Assembly (NCBI GenBank): GCA_020636915.1
Contig: JACJWV010000012.1
Location: 101,613-165,612, forward strand
Origin: Nocardioides sp.
GTDB lineage: Bacteria; Actinomycetota; Actinomycetes; Propionibacteriales; Nocardioidaceae
Reading direction: 5' to 3'
Length of the DNA stretch: 64,000 nt
A program made the position numbers and the translations under genes. The notes beneath the pieces are model-generated. The model saw only the letters and a program-made list of their open reading frames with translations. It did no database searches and was not told the origin of the DNA. Shown here piece by piece: positions 26,467 to 35,422 of this stretch (position 1 is the first letter of the stretch; every line of letters starts with the position of its first letter).

Positions 26467-27019
26467 CTGACCAGGCCGGTGCAGGAGCAGCCATCGCGTC
26501 CTGCTGGTCACTCACCGGGTGCGGTGGTCCCGGCGCCAGCGCCGCGACACCGTCCTCCGCGGAACCCAGCTTCCGGTGGGCGCAGCAACCCTCGATCGAC
26601 ACCGGACAGCTCAAGAAGATCACCCCAATGCCTCAAGGCCGCTGGGTCGACACCTCAACATCACCACGACCGCGAGCAGGATGCCCAGCAGGATGCCAGG
26701 CAGTGCCCCAGCGACATGCGAAACTGGCCCTCCAGGCAATGCACCGGGCAGGATGCCGTCAGGAGACCAGGCGGCGCCATGTTCTCGACCCGAGGTCAGG
26801 GCGGCACTCAAGGCATGCGGCATCGGCCTGCCGGCCCCTCCCGGCACTGCAGCGGGATAAGACGCGAACGCGGTCGGCAGGTTACCGCAGGTCCCAGTCA
26901 CGCCGACGCGTCGGCGCGGCTAGCCTCGCAACCGAGAGATCGCTCGCAGGCGCAGCCGACTCATATGGCGGACGGCGGTCGAACCGCAGCGCACGCCTGC
27001 GTAAGCGCCGATGATGGGA
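26467..27019. other. Remnant-like stretch without a recognisable gene
   Basis: Open frames here have no recognisable domain and unusual composition. On the minus strand a short membrane-helix-like segment (GALPGILLGILLAVVVML, about 26650-26720) is produced by tandem GCAGGATGCC copies. I see it as noncoding or the residue of decayed genes. Confidence 0.4.
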
Positions 27020-27521
27020 CCGCCATCACCAAGCACGGTCAGTGGCCATTGAAAGCCCGTGAGGGCCAGCGACCCGGCGGCGGGCGCAGAACCGCCTACC
27101 AAAAGGCCGACGCGGTGCCACCCGTGTAGCGACCGATTTCCTGCGCGAGGGCCATCGTCGCTGGAGGAGTGAGTCCGTTGCCGCCGACGGGGAGCGTCAG
27201 CAGCACTCAAGTCAGCACGAGCCAGGCCTCGTCGCCCGCCCACGCCGCGTACCCGAGGAGTGCGACCGCGGGCGTCGTCGAGATCCAAAGCTGAGCCGTC
27301 CGGAGCCGCACCGCGCCGACCCGGGGACGGTTATACGGAACACCAGGCTCGCCGCCGACGTCACGACAACGTTGGTCGCGAACACGGCGGCGTACGTCGT
27401 CGTCCCGATGCCCCAGCTGCCCCTGCTGGACGATCGACGAGCCCCCCATGTAGTCGAAGAAGCCGGCCGCACGTTGTGCCACCAGCGAAGCCGCGAACGC
27501 CGGCAATCCGCCACGCGCGGA
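27020..27521 (-). pseudogene. Bcr/CflA-like MFS drug efflux transporter remnant
   Basis: Joining three frames on the minus strand recovers an MFS segment: AAGFFDYMGGSSIVQQGQLG, then TTTYAAVFATNVVVTSAASL, then VRLRTAQLWIS, then LLTLPVGGNGLTPPATMALA, and finally YTGGTASA with SAPAAGSLAL. The FxYxxGSxxVxQ and G-x5-TxxALA landmarks are those of Bcr/CflA-type drug transporters. An in-frame TGA (near 27207) and several shifts interrupt it, and the N-terminal third and the C-terminus are missing. Confidence 0.6.
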
Positions 27522-27602
27522 CATCGGCATGCGCGGACACTCCGTCGGTGTCTTCGAACGGCTGCAACAGGTCACATTCGTGAGCCGGCCTCGGTGATTA
27601 TC

Positions 27603-28058
27603 GACTACCGTTGTGGCGCCGGCGGAAGTCGGTCCAACTGGATACGGCTGGTGCACCCCTGGGGTGCACGGACCCGAGGTAACGGGAGGCAACCGGAGGT
27701 AACCGAACACCGGTTTCGCGCTCAGGACGGCGGTTGGGGCATATCACCCGTGGCGGTCATACGGTTCAACTCCCCCTCGCGCACGTGACGGGCCCTGGGT
27801 CCATCGGATCTGGGGCTTCGTCCATTCGGGCCACCGCTGTGTCACCGGGGCGGGGACTATTTCGCGATGTTCGCTTGTCGCCGTTGCTGCGGCGTGCTCC
27901 TCCTGCGGTGTGGGTGCACTTCTCAGTCACCTAAGTCGCAGGGGTGGGCGCGGGCGATCAATCCGCGGCAACTTTCTGTGCCAGCGCTTGCCCGAGCGTG
28001 GCCGCCGCAGGCACTCGGCCCCTGCTGTATCTCACGCCGAGGTCGGCGCCTGGCGACC
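27603..28058 (+). repeat. att copy 2 with flanking repeat (456 bp)
   Basis: This segment matches 59436-59899 over its whole length with scattered differences. It contains, in order, a GTGCACCCC-T-GGGGTGCAC palindrome (27651-27669), the tRNA-Leu 3'-end copy 27763-27787 (one C shorter than the other two copies), and the downstream flank also seen after tRNA-Leu. It ends at TGGCGACC (28051-28058). It is read as the right end of element 1 joined to the left end of element 2. Confidence 0.85.
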
Positions 28059-28109
28059 ACGACGCGCACTCACATGGCAGCCGAGATGAGTGCATCTGCA
28101 CACGCTCTG

Positions 28110-28615
28110 TCACCCGGCGGCGTGGGCGTCTCCCGCGAGCCTGACTATCTCGTCAACGACGTCGATGAGCGGTCGAGTCGCGTCGATGACTACGCCAGCG
28201 GCGGGGATGTCGTCTTTGGTCTCGTGCAGGCGTGAGATGAGATCACGCTCGGAAGGCTGAGCGCCCCACTCGTCGGGCGGACGCTGGTCAAGTCGCCGAT
28301 GCAGCGTGTCGGTGTCGATGTCGAGGACGAAGACCTCGTCGAACACGTCGAGGAACTCGGTGAAGTTGCGTGAGCCCCCGCAGAAGAAGGTTGCTGGCTC
28401 GTGAGCATCTGCTGCGATGGCTCGCACGAGTTCAACGTCCCAGAGGTGGTGCTCGTGTCAGCGGTGTCGGTGCGCTCGCCGGTCTGGGGATCACCTTGGT
28501 ACGCAAGTTCTCTGTCGCCGTTGATCGCGTGGTAGCCACGGCGTACCAATTCGCGACAGACCGAGGTCTTGCCGGAGGCGGACACCCCCTCGACGAGAAA
28601 GTTGCGAACGCCCAC
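28110..28615 (-). pseudogene. P-loop kinase-like ATPase, split by a frameshift
   Basis: From GTG 28615 the product begins VRNFLVEGVSASGKTSVCREL, a Walker A P-loop as in small nucleoside/shikimate-kinase-like proteins, then GYHAINGDRELAYQGDP. The frame is lost near 28455. It continues in another frame with HHLWDVELVRAIAADAHEPATFFCGGSRN and runs to the end at 28110 (VFDEVFVLDIDTDTLHRRLDQRP, LHETKDDIPAAGVVIDATRPL). One indel reconnects the parts into a protein of about 168 residues. Its substrate is unknown. Confidence 0.7.
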
Positions 28616-28869
28616 ATGCCGAGTATGTAGCCACACGTTCGACCCTGGTTCGCACGACTCTGCCGCTTCTCAGTCGGGCGTCTGTGTAGCAATCAGACGC
28701 AATCGGGGTGTTACGCCCGGTAGCCGTGTACCTGAGGCGCGCTTTGCTGACGCGTTGGTTTGCGGGATGGAACGAACCTGCATGGAGCACCCTCAGCAGG
28801 TCAATTTCGCCGCTTCTCGCCTGCTAAGGCTTGCCGCTGTCCAGCCTGCCCGATCAGTCGCAGCCTGCG

Positions 28870-30042
28870 TCACAGGCGCTCAACGGCGTCGATGACGGCG
28901 CGGGCTCCGAACGCCCGGTTGTAGGTTCGGCCTGTGATCTCGGCCAGCACGCCGATCTCGCACAGACGGTCAATCGCCGACTTGGCCGTGGGTGGACTCA
29001 CGCCGTACTTCTGCTGGACGAAGGCCGATGTGATTACGGGCCAATCAACTAGGTCCTCCACGATGCTCAGTACAGTCCCACTCCAGTGTCGCTCACTGAG
29101 TTCCTGCCGAACGCCAGCAAGCCAACCCAGGAGCGTCTCGACCACCGCGACGTGCGCCCGCGCCTGCTCACACAGAGCTTCACAGAAGAACGCGACCCAT
29201 GGGTTCCAGTCGCCGGTGCGACTGACATTCAGCAGGTGGTCCTGGTATTGGTCGCGGCGTTTGCGGAGCCAAGGCGAGATGGTGATGGCCGGTTCGGAAA
29301 TGATGCCGGCGCGCAGGAGCTGCAGCACGATCACCAGCCGACCGATGCGGCCGTTCCCATCGCCGAAAGGGTGAAGCGACTCGAACTGGTAGTGAGCCAT
29401 CGCTGCTTTCAAAGCAGGCGGGAGTGGGTGGCTCGCCTCTAGCCAGTCTTGCCACAGTTCGAGGCCAGACCAAAGACGATCGTCGGGCGGTGGGGGGATG
29501 TACCGAGCTTCATAGATCGTTCCGTACTTCGGTCCAATAACCACCTGATGCTTGCGCACTTGCCCTGGATCGAGCTGTGGGTCCTTCGACTCTGCCGCCA
29601 GGATCCCTTGAAGGTCAGAGAGTAGGCCCAGGGTGACGGGACGTTCCCGTACCCATCGGAAGCCCTCCCAAGCGGCTCGCTCGTATGCACGAATCTCAGC
29701 CACCTCTGCGGATCGGGGGCGCGCTTGGGAGAGCCTCGCCTCGAGGACGTCAGCAAGAGCGCCGTATGTGCCCTCGAGGGCTGACGTGTCTACGGCTTCC
29801 TTCGCGAGGGCGGGTGCAATCAGCAGACCGGGGTTCGGCAGCGGCGCACACGCTTGATGGAGTCGCCCGAGCGCCTCGGATGCCTCGGCGACCTTGGTCC
29901 ACGTTGCTGGAGAGAGGTTGATCTCGGTCGGAAGTGGGTCGGGAAGGAACGCGAAGTAGGAGAACTCCTTGCCCTGTTCGTCGTGCCCGTCGATGGGAAC
30001 GAGCTGACCGACCGGGCTCACGCGTAGTGCATCAACGTCCAC
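28870..30042 (-). CDS. Fic family protein (Fido domain, autoinhibited type)
   Basis: Fic proteins usually transfer AMP from ATP to a hydroxyl group on a target protein. The core motif HPFGDGNGRIGR (about residues 240-250) matches HxFx[D/E]GNGRxxR fully. The N-terminal inhibitory helix motif [S/T]xxxE[G/N] appears as TSALEG near residue 90, so the enzyme is probably held inactive by itself. The C-terminal 110 residues contain a helix-turn-helix-like end (ITSAFVQQKYGVSPPTAKSAIDRL). Start is GTG 30042. Length (390) and layout match the widespread Fic/DUF4172-like proteins. Target unknown; base composition is less GC-rich than the core genes. Confidence 0.93.
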   Translation of the reverse strand: MDVDALRVSPVGQLVPIDGHDEQGKEFSYFAFLPDPLPTEINLSPATWTKVAEASEALGRLHQACAPLPNPGLLIAPALAKEAVDTSALEGTYGALADVLEARLSQARPRSAEVAEIRAYERAAWEGFRWVRERPVTLGLLSDLQGILAAESKDPQLDPGQVRKHQVVIGPKYGTIYEARYIPPPPDDRLWSGLELWQDWLEASHPLPPALKAAMAHYQFESLHPFGDGNGRIGRLVIVLQLLRAGIISEPAITISPWLRKRRDQYQDHLLNVSRTGDWNPWVAFFCEALCEQARAHVAVVETLLGWLAGVRQELSERHWSGTVLSIVEDLVDWPVITSAFVQQKYGVSPPTAKSAIDRLCEIGVLAEITGRTYNRAFGARAVIDAVERL

Positions 30043-30128
30043 AAGTTAGGATCTTACGCTAACAGCCGAAGTTTCACTGGCGTAACTTAAGGATCCCCAT
30101 TAGTGTGGGTGTACCCAAGTTAGGAGAT
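30043..30128 (-). promoter_or_regulatory. Fic promoter with repeated CTAACTTG-like motif
   Basis: On the minus strand GATCCTAACTTG ends at the start codon, GATCTCCTAACTTGG lies at about 30115-30129, and a related CCTTAAGTTACG lies at about 30083-30093. A TAAGAT -10-like box (30051-30056) sits 8 bp before GTG 30042, suggesting a leaderless mRNA. Repeated motifs over the promoter suggest repression, possibly by the helix-turn-helix end of the Fic protein itself. No gene is apparent in 30130-30339. Confidence 0.4.
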
Positions 30129-30339
30129 CATCGCCACCTCCTTAAGTTGGGCAGCGCAACGTTAGGGACTAGCTACTGACTGGGCTTACTGTTTGGTCGT
30201 AACCGTGGGGGCCTAGCATCGTGGTCAGGGGAGACGTCGGCTCCTGCTTGTCTGACGCCGTTGCGAGTCGATGCGCGCGCCCGTTGCGCCACCAGTGCAT
30301 GCGCGCTGCTCGCGGGCAGCGTCCGAGCTGTCGGCGACG

Positions 30340-31587
30340 TTACTTGGACCGATGGCCTGCCGAGGGCTTCCGTCCGGTCCCCTCGTCCTTGAAGCCACCG
30401 TTGAGCCGGTACCGGGCGTGCTCGAGCAGGCCCTTCCTCGGCGTTCTCCAGCACTTCAGCGCGTGGTGCTCGTCGTGCATGAGGCAGATGTTGCAGCTCA
30501 CGCAAGCCGGCATGCTCTGCGTGCCCGCCTGAAGGCGCTGGACGAGGTCGGGCTCCCGAATGAAAGGACGAGCCATCGAGACGAACTGGACCTCGCCCTC
30601 GTCGATCAGCGACTCGATCGTTGGGAGTCGCCGGAGACCGCCGACGAGGATGACTTGGGTGGCAACCTGCGCGCGTACGGCTTGGGCGAAGGGTAGGAAG
30701 TAGGCCTCGGGCTCGACTGTAGAGCGGTGAAGCCGATGGACGAGGAGGTCGGCGAGAGCGCGCCTGCGGTCGACAGCCACATAGCCCCGGATGGAGGCGC
30801 TGACGTAGTCACTCATCAGGTTGGACGAGACCTCGACGCCGTCGAGCCCCGCGGCGACGAACGCGGCGATGCTGGGGATCGAATCCGCGATCGCCAGGCC
30901 GCCTGGGTGTTCGACCAGGTCCTGGACACCAACCTTCATCGTGAATCCCTTATCGGCTGGCAGCTCGGCTCTGATCGCCTTGACGACCTCCAGAGGGAAT
31001 CGATCGCGGTTCTCCTGGCTGCCTCCCCAGAGGTCCGCGCGCCGGTTGGTCAGTGGTGACCGAAACTCGCTTATGAGGTAGCCGTTGGCGCCGTGCAGGT
31101 GTACTCCGTCGAATCCCGCCTCCATGGCCCTCCGAGCAGCTTGGCCGAACGCGTCGATGGCTTCAGCGATTTCGTCGGCGGTTGCTTCTGCCACCGGTCG
31201 ACCGGTCATCACGTTGTTGACCGGTGAGGGCGCAAGCGGCTGGGTGCTGAACACCATCGACTGGCTGCCGGCATGGGCGATCTGGGCGAAGATTCGACCG
31301 CCCTGCCGATGGACGGCGTCGGTGACGGTGCGGAAACCAGGGATGGCGTTGTCGTGGTCGAGCCCGGCCTGCAGGCTCCCATATCGGCCACGAGGATGGC
31401 TGAATATGTGTCCGGTGAACGCGAGCCCTACCCCGCCGCGTGCCAAGGCCGCATGTAGGCGGACGTAGTCGCCGCCGACGTGCCCGGCGGCATCGGCCAT
31501 CGATTCCCCGGTACCCGCTCGGATGAACCGATTCCGGACCGAGACGGGGCCGAGCTGAGTGGGTTCGAACACCCTTGACGTACTCAT
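30340..31587 (-). CDS. NADH:flavin oxidoreductase / old yellow enzyme family protein
   Basis: An FMN-dependent TIM-barrel oxidoreductase. Landmarks are LGPVSVRNRFIRAGTGE at the N-terminus, the catalytic-region QIAHAGSQ, GFDGVHLHGANGYLISEFRSPLTN-RRADLWGG, and the flavin phosphate region ILVGGLRRL and VSMARPFIREPDL. A Cys cluster near residue 380 (CVSCNIC, then C after ten residues) resembles the Fe-S site of the dienoyl-CoA-reductase branch, but the protein lacks the second flavin domain of that branch. ATG 31587 is preferred because a GAGGG site lies upstream; ATG 31596 is possible. It follows the quinone-reductase gene closely. The substrate is probably an unsaturated carbonyl compound. Confidence 0.87.
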   Translation of the reverse strand: MSTSRVFEPTQLGPVSVRNRFIRAGTGESMADAAGHVGGDYVRLHAALARGGVGLAFTGHIFSHPRGRYGSLQAGLDHDNAIPGFRTVTDAVHRQGGRIFAQIAHAGSQSMVFSTQPLAPSPVNNVMTGRPVAEATADEIAEAIDAFGQAARRAMEAGFDGVHLHGANGYLISEFRSPLTNRRADLWGGSQENRDRFPLEVVKAIRAELPADKGFTMKVGVQDLVEHPGGLAIADSIPSIAAFVAAGLDGVEVSSNLMSDYVSASIRGYVAVDRRRALADLLVHRLHRSTVEPEAYFLPFAQAVRAQVATQVILVGGLRRLPTIESLIDEGEVQFVSMARPFIREPDLVQRLQAGTQSMPACVSCNICLMHDEHHALKCWRTPRKGLLEHARYRLNGGFKDEGTGRKPSAGHRSK

Positions 31588-31599
31588 CGCAGGCATCCC

Positions 31600-32553
31600 T
31601 CAGGGGCGTAGCAACAGTTTGCCGACGGTCGCTCGAGACTCGAGGTCGTCGAGCGCGCGTCCGGCCTCGGCCAAGGGGTACGTCGCACCGATCGCAGGCC
31701 GCATTACGCCGCGTGCGACCAGGTCGAGCAGGTGCACGGATCGCGCGGAGATGGTGCTGGCGTCACCGAGGTAGTCGCGACCCGCGGCGCGGGTCAGGTA
31801 CCACGAGCCGGCCGAGAGGTCGCGGGCAGCGATCTGGGCCTCCTGCCCCGACGAGGACCCGTAGAGCACCATCGCCCCGCGGGGTCGCAGGCTGCCGATC
31901 AATGGTTCGGCCACACCACCGCCAATCGCATCGAAGACTGCGGCCATTCCGCCTGGCTCCAGTGCGAGAACTTGCGCGGCGAGATCCTCGCCGTACTGCA
32001 GGACCGCGCTCGCACCGGCCGCGCGTGCGGCCTCAGCCTTTGCCTCGCTCGAGACGACGCCCAGCACCTGGACCCCAGCTGCCACGAGGAGTTGGGTGAG
32101 GAGCTGGCCGACACCGCCTGCGGCGGCCGTGACAATCGCGGTGTCCCCGCTCGACAACGGCCAGGTGTCGTGGCAGAGGTAGTGGGCGGTGAGCCCCTGG
32201 AAGAGGACGCTGGCCGCGGCCTCGTCCGGTACGCCGTCCGGGACTGGCACCAGGCTCGTGGCCGGCGCCGCGATGACCTCGGCCCAGCTCCCGGGGACGC
32301 GGGACCATGCGACGCGGGTGCCCGCGGACAGGGAGTCGACATCGCCGCCGACCTCGGTGATGACCCCGACGCCCTCAGTGCCCGGGATCCGGCCCGGCAG
32401 GGGGACTCGACCCTGGCGTTGCATCACCTCCCAGTAGTTGACTCCGGCCAGGACCACCCGGATCCGGACATGGCCGTCGTCCAGCACGGTCGGTGCGGGC
32501 GATTCGACGAGCTCGGCTCGCCGTGACTCATCCAGCTCGATCTGTCGCGACAT
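31600..32553 (-). CDS. NADPH:quinone oxidoreductase / zinc-independent MDR family protein
   Basis: A 317-residue medium-chain reductase of the quinone oxidoreductase type. It has the GroES-like N-domain (GVNYWEVMQRQG, PGTEGVGVITEVG) without zinc-binding cysteines. The Rossmann fold has the motif TAAAGGVGQLLTQLL, and the family end is GKLLLRP. It would reduce quinones or alpha,beta-unsaturated ketones with NADPH. ATG 32553 follows GGAAGG; upstream sequence is regulatory. It is transcribed away from the importer operon, and the shared intergenic region (32554-32774) holds two operator-like sites. Confidence 0.87.
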   Translation of the reverse strand: MSRQIELDESRRAELVESPAPTVLDDGHVRIRVVLAGVNYWEVMQRQGRVPLPGRIPGTEGVGVITEVGGDVDSLSAGTRVAWSRVPGSWAEVIAAPATSLVPVPDGVPDEAAASVLFQGLTAHYLCHDTWPLSSGDTAIVTAAAGGVGQLLTQLLVAAGVQVLGVVSSEAKAEAARAAGASAVLQYGEDLAAQVLALEPGGMAAVFDAIGGGVAEPLIGSLRPRGAMVLYGSSSGQEAQIAARDLSAGSWYLTRAAGRDYLGDASTISARSVHLLDLVARGVMRPAIGATYPLAEAGRALDDLESRATVGKLLLRP

Positions 32554-32588
32554 GTAGGTCGATCCTTCCGGCGGACTTCGATTCAAAT

Positions 32589-32603
32589 TACAATTCCCTT
32601 GAA
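32589..32603 (-). promoter_or_regulatory. Operator-like site (TTCAAG-GGA-ATTGTA)
   Basis: On the minus strand this reads TTCAAG-GGA-ATTGTA, two mismatches from the consensus TTCAAT-N3-ATTGAA seen elsewhere in the cluster. It lies 36 bp upstream of the quinone reductase start. A nearby TTGAA-N5-TTCAA (32599-32613) overlaps it. Confidence 0.4.
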
Positions 32604-32706
32604 AGTCATTCAATCATGCGCAAGGCTGAGCCATGGGCATGAGCGCGAGAACGGAGCGCTCGGTCCCAGCCGCCGATCGACGGTTCCCCCGACCGGTCGG
32701 ACAGGG

Positions 32707-32721
32707 TTCAATGTGATTGAG
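32707..32721 (+). promoter_or_regulatory. Operator-like site (TTCAAT-GTG-ATTGAG)
   Basis: One mismatch from TTCAAT-N3-ATTGAA. It is located 54 bp upstream of the importer ATPase gene, in the divergent promoter region. Confidence 0.5.
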
Positions 32722-32774
32722 TCCATTTCAAGAAGGGTCGGCGGAGCCTCGCCGATCGCCACCCGAGGAGCGCG

Positions 32775-34298
32775 ATGCCGCAACAGCGAGTAGAACTCAG
32801 GGGCGTGTCCAAGCGCTTCGGAGATGTAACCGCTCTGGATCGAGTCGACTTCGACCTCGCCGTCGGTGAGATCCATGCGCTCGTGGGGGAGAACGGCGCA
32901 GGTAAGTCCACTCTGATGCGGGTGCTCGCCGGTCAGATGTCCGCGGATGCGGGCACCCTGCTCCTCGAGGGCGAGGCGATCGACCTAATCGGGGCCTCGC
33001 CTGGCTTCCGGGCCGATGTCGGGTTCGTTGAGCAGGAGGGCGGGTTGATCGCTGAGCTGACGGGCGCGGAGAACCTCCTCCTCGCCCTTCCGAAGGGTCC
33101 CGTCGCTGACCGCAAGCGTGCAAGCCGAACGATCAACGAATTGGCGGAGCGGTTCGGCGGCACGATCGACCCGCACCTTCCTGTCCAGCTGCTCGCGGTC
33201 GGTCAGCGGCAGCGGCTCGAGATCCTGATCGTGATGGCACGCGGTGCCCAGGTCCTGGTGCTCGATGAGCCGACCGCGGCGCTCGGCACCGAGGAGGCCC
33301 AGGCGCTGGGCGGAATCATCCAGAAGTTCGCCGCGGAGGGCGGATCGGTCGTCTACATCAGCCACAAGTTGGGTGAGGTCGTGCGACTGGCCGACCGGAT
33401 CACCGTCATGCGCCGCGGGCGGGTCGTGGGCCGTCACTTGTCCGACGCCGTCACCGTCGAGGAACTGGCCGTCGAGATGGTCGGCGAGGTGGTCGCCGCC
33501 GATCCTGCTGACCCGGACCGGCGCGAGCTGCTCGAGGTTGCTATGGGCAAGCGGACTGTCGCCGAGACCAGCGAGAGCGCTCGGCTGGTCTGCTCCGCAA
33601 GGGGCGTGACGGCGCCCAGCCCGATGCCGGGCGAGGCGCCCCTGAAGGGACTCGACCTCGACGTCCACGCCGGTGAGGTCGTCGGCGTCGCCGGGGTTGT
33701 AGGCAGTGGACAGACGACTCTCGCCGAGGTGCTGGCTGGCTTCACCAACCCGCAGGGCGGCGTACTCGAGCGCCCGGGCGGTGATGTCGCGGCCTACATC
33801 CCCGAGCACCGGCACCGCGACGCGGTCGCGGTGGACCTCTCACTGAGCGACAACCTCCTCCTACGCAGTCATCGTCGACCCGAGTTCTCGCGAGGTCGGG
33901 CGTGGTTCGACGGCGAGCGGGTTCGCGAGCACGTGACCGAGGTGCTCGACCGGTCGCACGTTCTCTACGCCACCGTCGACCAGCCGATGCGCGCCTTGTC
34001 GGGCGGTAACCAGCAGAAGGCTGTTGTCGGCCGGGAGCTCGACGAGGCCCCGCTCTTGGTGGTGGCCCACAACCCGTTCCGCGGCCTCGACGTGCGAGCG
34101 ATCTCCGAGGTGCGCGATGCGCTGCTGCTCGCCGCCGACGCTGGAGCGGGCGTGGTGATGATCAGCCCCGACATCGATGAGCTGCGCCAGATCGCCCACC
34201 GGGTCGTCGTGATGTTCGACGGTCGTGTGGTGGGCGAGATCGCTCCCGATGACCACGACGCCGAGCGCCTCGGCCGACTAATGGGAGGTGTGGTGTGA
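32775..34298 (+). CDS. ABC importer ATP-binding protein, two ABC domains (nucleoside/BMP type)
   Basis: A 507-residue tandem ATPase like those of simple-sugar and nucleoside (BMP-dependent) importers. The first domain has GENGAGKSTLMRVLAG, a modified signature (LAVGQRQRLEI) and VLVLDEPTAALG. The second domain has an altered Walker A (GVVGSGQTTLAEVLAG), signature LSGGNQQKAVVGREL and a Walker B in which DEPT is replaced by AHNPFRGLD, all usual for the degenerate second half. It overlaps the first permease by 4 bp and forms an operon with two permeases, an amidohydrolase and the lipoprotein gene. Confidence 0.93.
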   Translation: MPQQRVELRGVSKRFGDVTALDRVDFDLAVGEIHALVGENGAGKSTLMRVLAGQMSADAGTLLLEGEAIDLIGASPGFRADVGFVEQEGGLIAELTGAENLLLALPKGPVADRKRASRTINELAERFGGTIDPHLPVQLLAVGQRQRLEILIVMARGAQVLVLDEPTAALGTEEAQALGGIIQKFAAEGGSVVYISHKLGEVVRLADRITVMRRGRVVGRHLSDAVTVEELAVEMVGEVVAADPADPDRRELLEVAMGKRTVAETSESARLVCSARGVTAPSPMPGEAPLKGLDLDVHAGEVVGVAGVVGSGQTTLAEVLAGFTNPQGGVLERPGGDVAAYIPEHRHRDAVAVDLSLSDNLLLRSHRRPEFSRGRAWFDGERVREHVTEVLDRSHVLYATVDQPMRALSGGNQQKAVVGRELDEAPLLVVAHNPFRGLDVRAISEVRDALLLAADAGAGVVMISPDIDELRQIAHRVVVMFDGRVVGEIAPDDHDAERLGRLMGGVV

Positions 34299-35422
34299 CG
34301 CTGCTCCAGAGCGGGGTCGAGACCCCGGAAAATGACAGTCCGCAACGCGACCGAGCAGCGGTCACTCACGCCCTGTTGTGGCGAGCGGCAGCGATCCTCG
34401 GTGCGGCTACTGCGGGCATCCTCGTGCTCGTCGTCGTCCTCGAAGCCGTGTCGGTGGACCCCGTCCTCGCTTGGGACTCCATGTGGAACTCGACCTTTGG
34501 GACGTGGCGGAATTTCGGCGAGACCTTGGTCCGCGCGACGCCGCTGCTGCTCGTCGCCCTGACCCTGATTCCCTCGCTGCGCGCGGGGCTGTACAACATC
34601 GGGGCTCCCGGTCAGATCGCAGCCGGAGGGTTCGTGGCCACCGCGCTGGCCCTGCAGCTCGGCGATCAGCCGCGCATGGTCTCGATCGTGATCTGCGGCT
34701 TCGCTGCCGCGGCGGCCGGTGCCCTTGTTGCTGCCTTCCCGGGCTATCTGAAGGCGCAGTTCGGGGTGAACGAGATCATCACCACGCTGGCGATGAACTT
34801 CATCGTCATTTCCGCCATCGGTTGGCTCCTGAACGGGCCGTTCAAGGGCAGCTACGCGAACCTGCCCCAATCCGACCTGGTGCCGGACAACGCGGCACTG
34901 CCGGTGCTGATCCCGGACACGCGCGCTCACTACGGTCTGCTTATCGCGCTCGCCTTCGTGCCGCTGCTCTGGGCGCTGGACCGCTCGCGTACCGGATACC
35001 GGCTCCGTGTTTTCGGCGCCAACCCGCAGTTGACCCGACAAGCCCGGATCAGCCGTCGGCGCTACCTCGTCGGGCTGATGGCCTTCGGTGGTGTCGGGGC
35101 CGGGCTCAGCGGGTGGATGCAGGTGGTCACCATCGACCACCGCCTCTACACGACCGTCGCGGACCCGATCGGGTACGCCGGCCTGTTCGTCGCCCTGTTG
35201 GGCGGCCTGACTTGGTTCGGGTGCATCATCGCCGCCTTCCTCCTCGGTGCTCTCCTGCATGGAGGCGACGGGCTGCAGGTCGGTGCCAACGTCTCGCCCG
35301 AGATCGTCCAGGTCGTGCTCGGTCTGATCCTGCTCGCCTATGCCATCCAACGCGGGCGCAGCGCCACCAAGGAGATCCGCATCCCGAAGAGGAGGTCGCC
35401 GTGGAAACGTTCGAAGCGGTGA
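34295..35422 (+). CDS. ABC importer permease 1 (BPD_transp_2, nucleoside/BMP type)
   Basis: A 375-residue membrane protein with about nine helices. It carries the family's hallmarks: YNIGAPGQIAAGGFVATALAL, FGVNEIITTLAMNFI, YRLRVFGANPQLTRQARIS and GGVGAGLSGWMQV, as in YufP-type nucleoside permeases. The N-terminus carries about 30 additional hydrophilic residues. Start is GTG 34295 overlapping the ATPase stop. Its 3' end overlaps the next permease by 22 bp. Confidence 0.92.
   Translation: MTLLQSGVETPENDSPQRDRAAVTHALLWRAAAILGAATAGILVLVVVLEAVSVDPVLAWDSMWNSTFGTWRNFGETLVRATPLLLVALTLIPSLRAGLYNIGAPGQIAAGGFVATALALQLGDQPRMVSIVICGFAAAAAGALVAAFPGYLKAQFGVNEIITTLAMNFIVISAIGWLLNGPFKGSYANLPQSDLVPDNAALPVLIPDTRAHYGLLIALAFVPLLWALDRSRTGYRLRVFGANPQLTRQARISRRRYLVGLMAFGGVGAGLSGWMQVVTIDHRLYTTVADPIGYAGLFVALLGGLTWFGCIIAAFLLGALLHGGDGLQVGANVSPEIVQVVLGLILLAYAIQRGRSATKEIRIPKRRSPWKRSKR

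Larger units (their letters stand above)
16320..27787. mobile_element. Integrated element 1 (tRNA-Leu site), decayed
   Basis: Bounded by the tRNA-Leu 3' end (16320-16345) and a near-identical 25-bp copy (27763-27787). Inside are an Abi-type gene, an IS110 transposase, a regulatory and exporter operon with several frameshifts, and a ruined efflux gene. No integrase, excisionase, relaxase or replication gene is recognisable, so this is a remnant or an element mobilised in trans. The boundaries are seen directly; the integration history is inferred. Confidence 0.65.

Noticed and set aside
26454..27129. Overlapping plus-strand frames of 186-216 codons after the DUF5666-like gene
   Set aside because: Three frames are open at once with biased composition. 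The minus strand in the same place holds remnants of an MFS gene.
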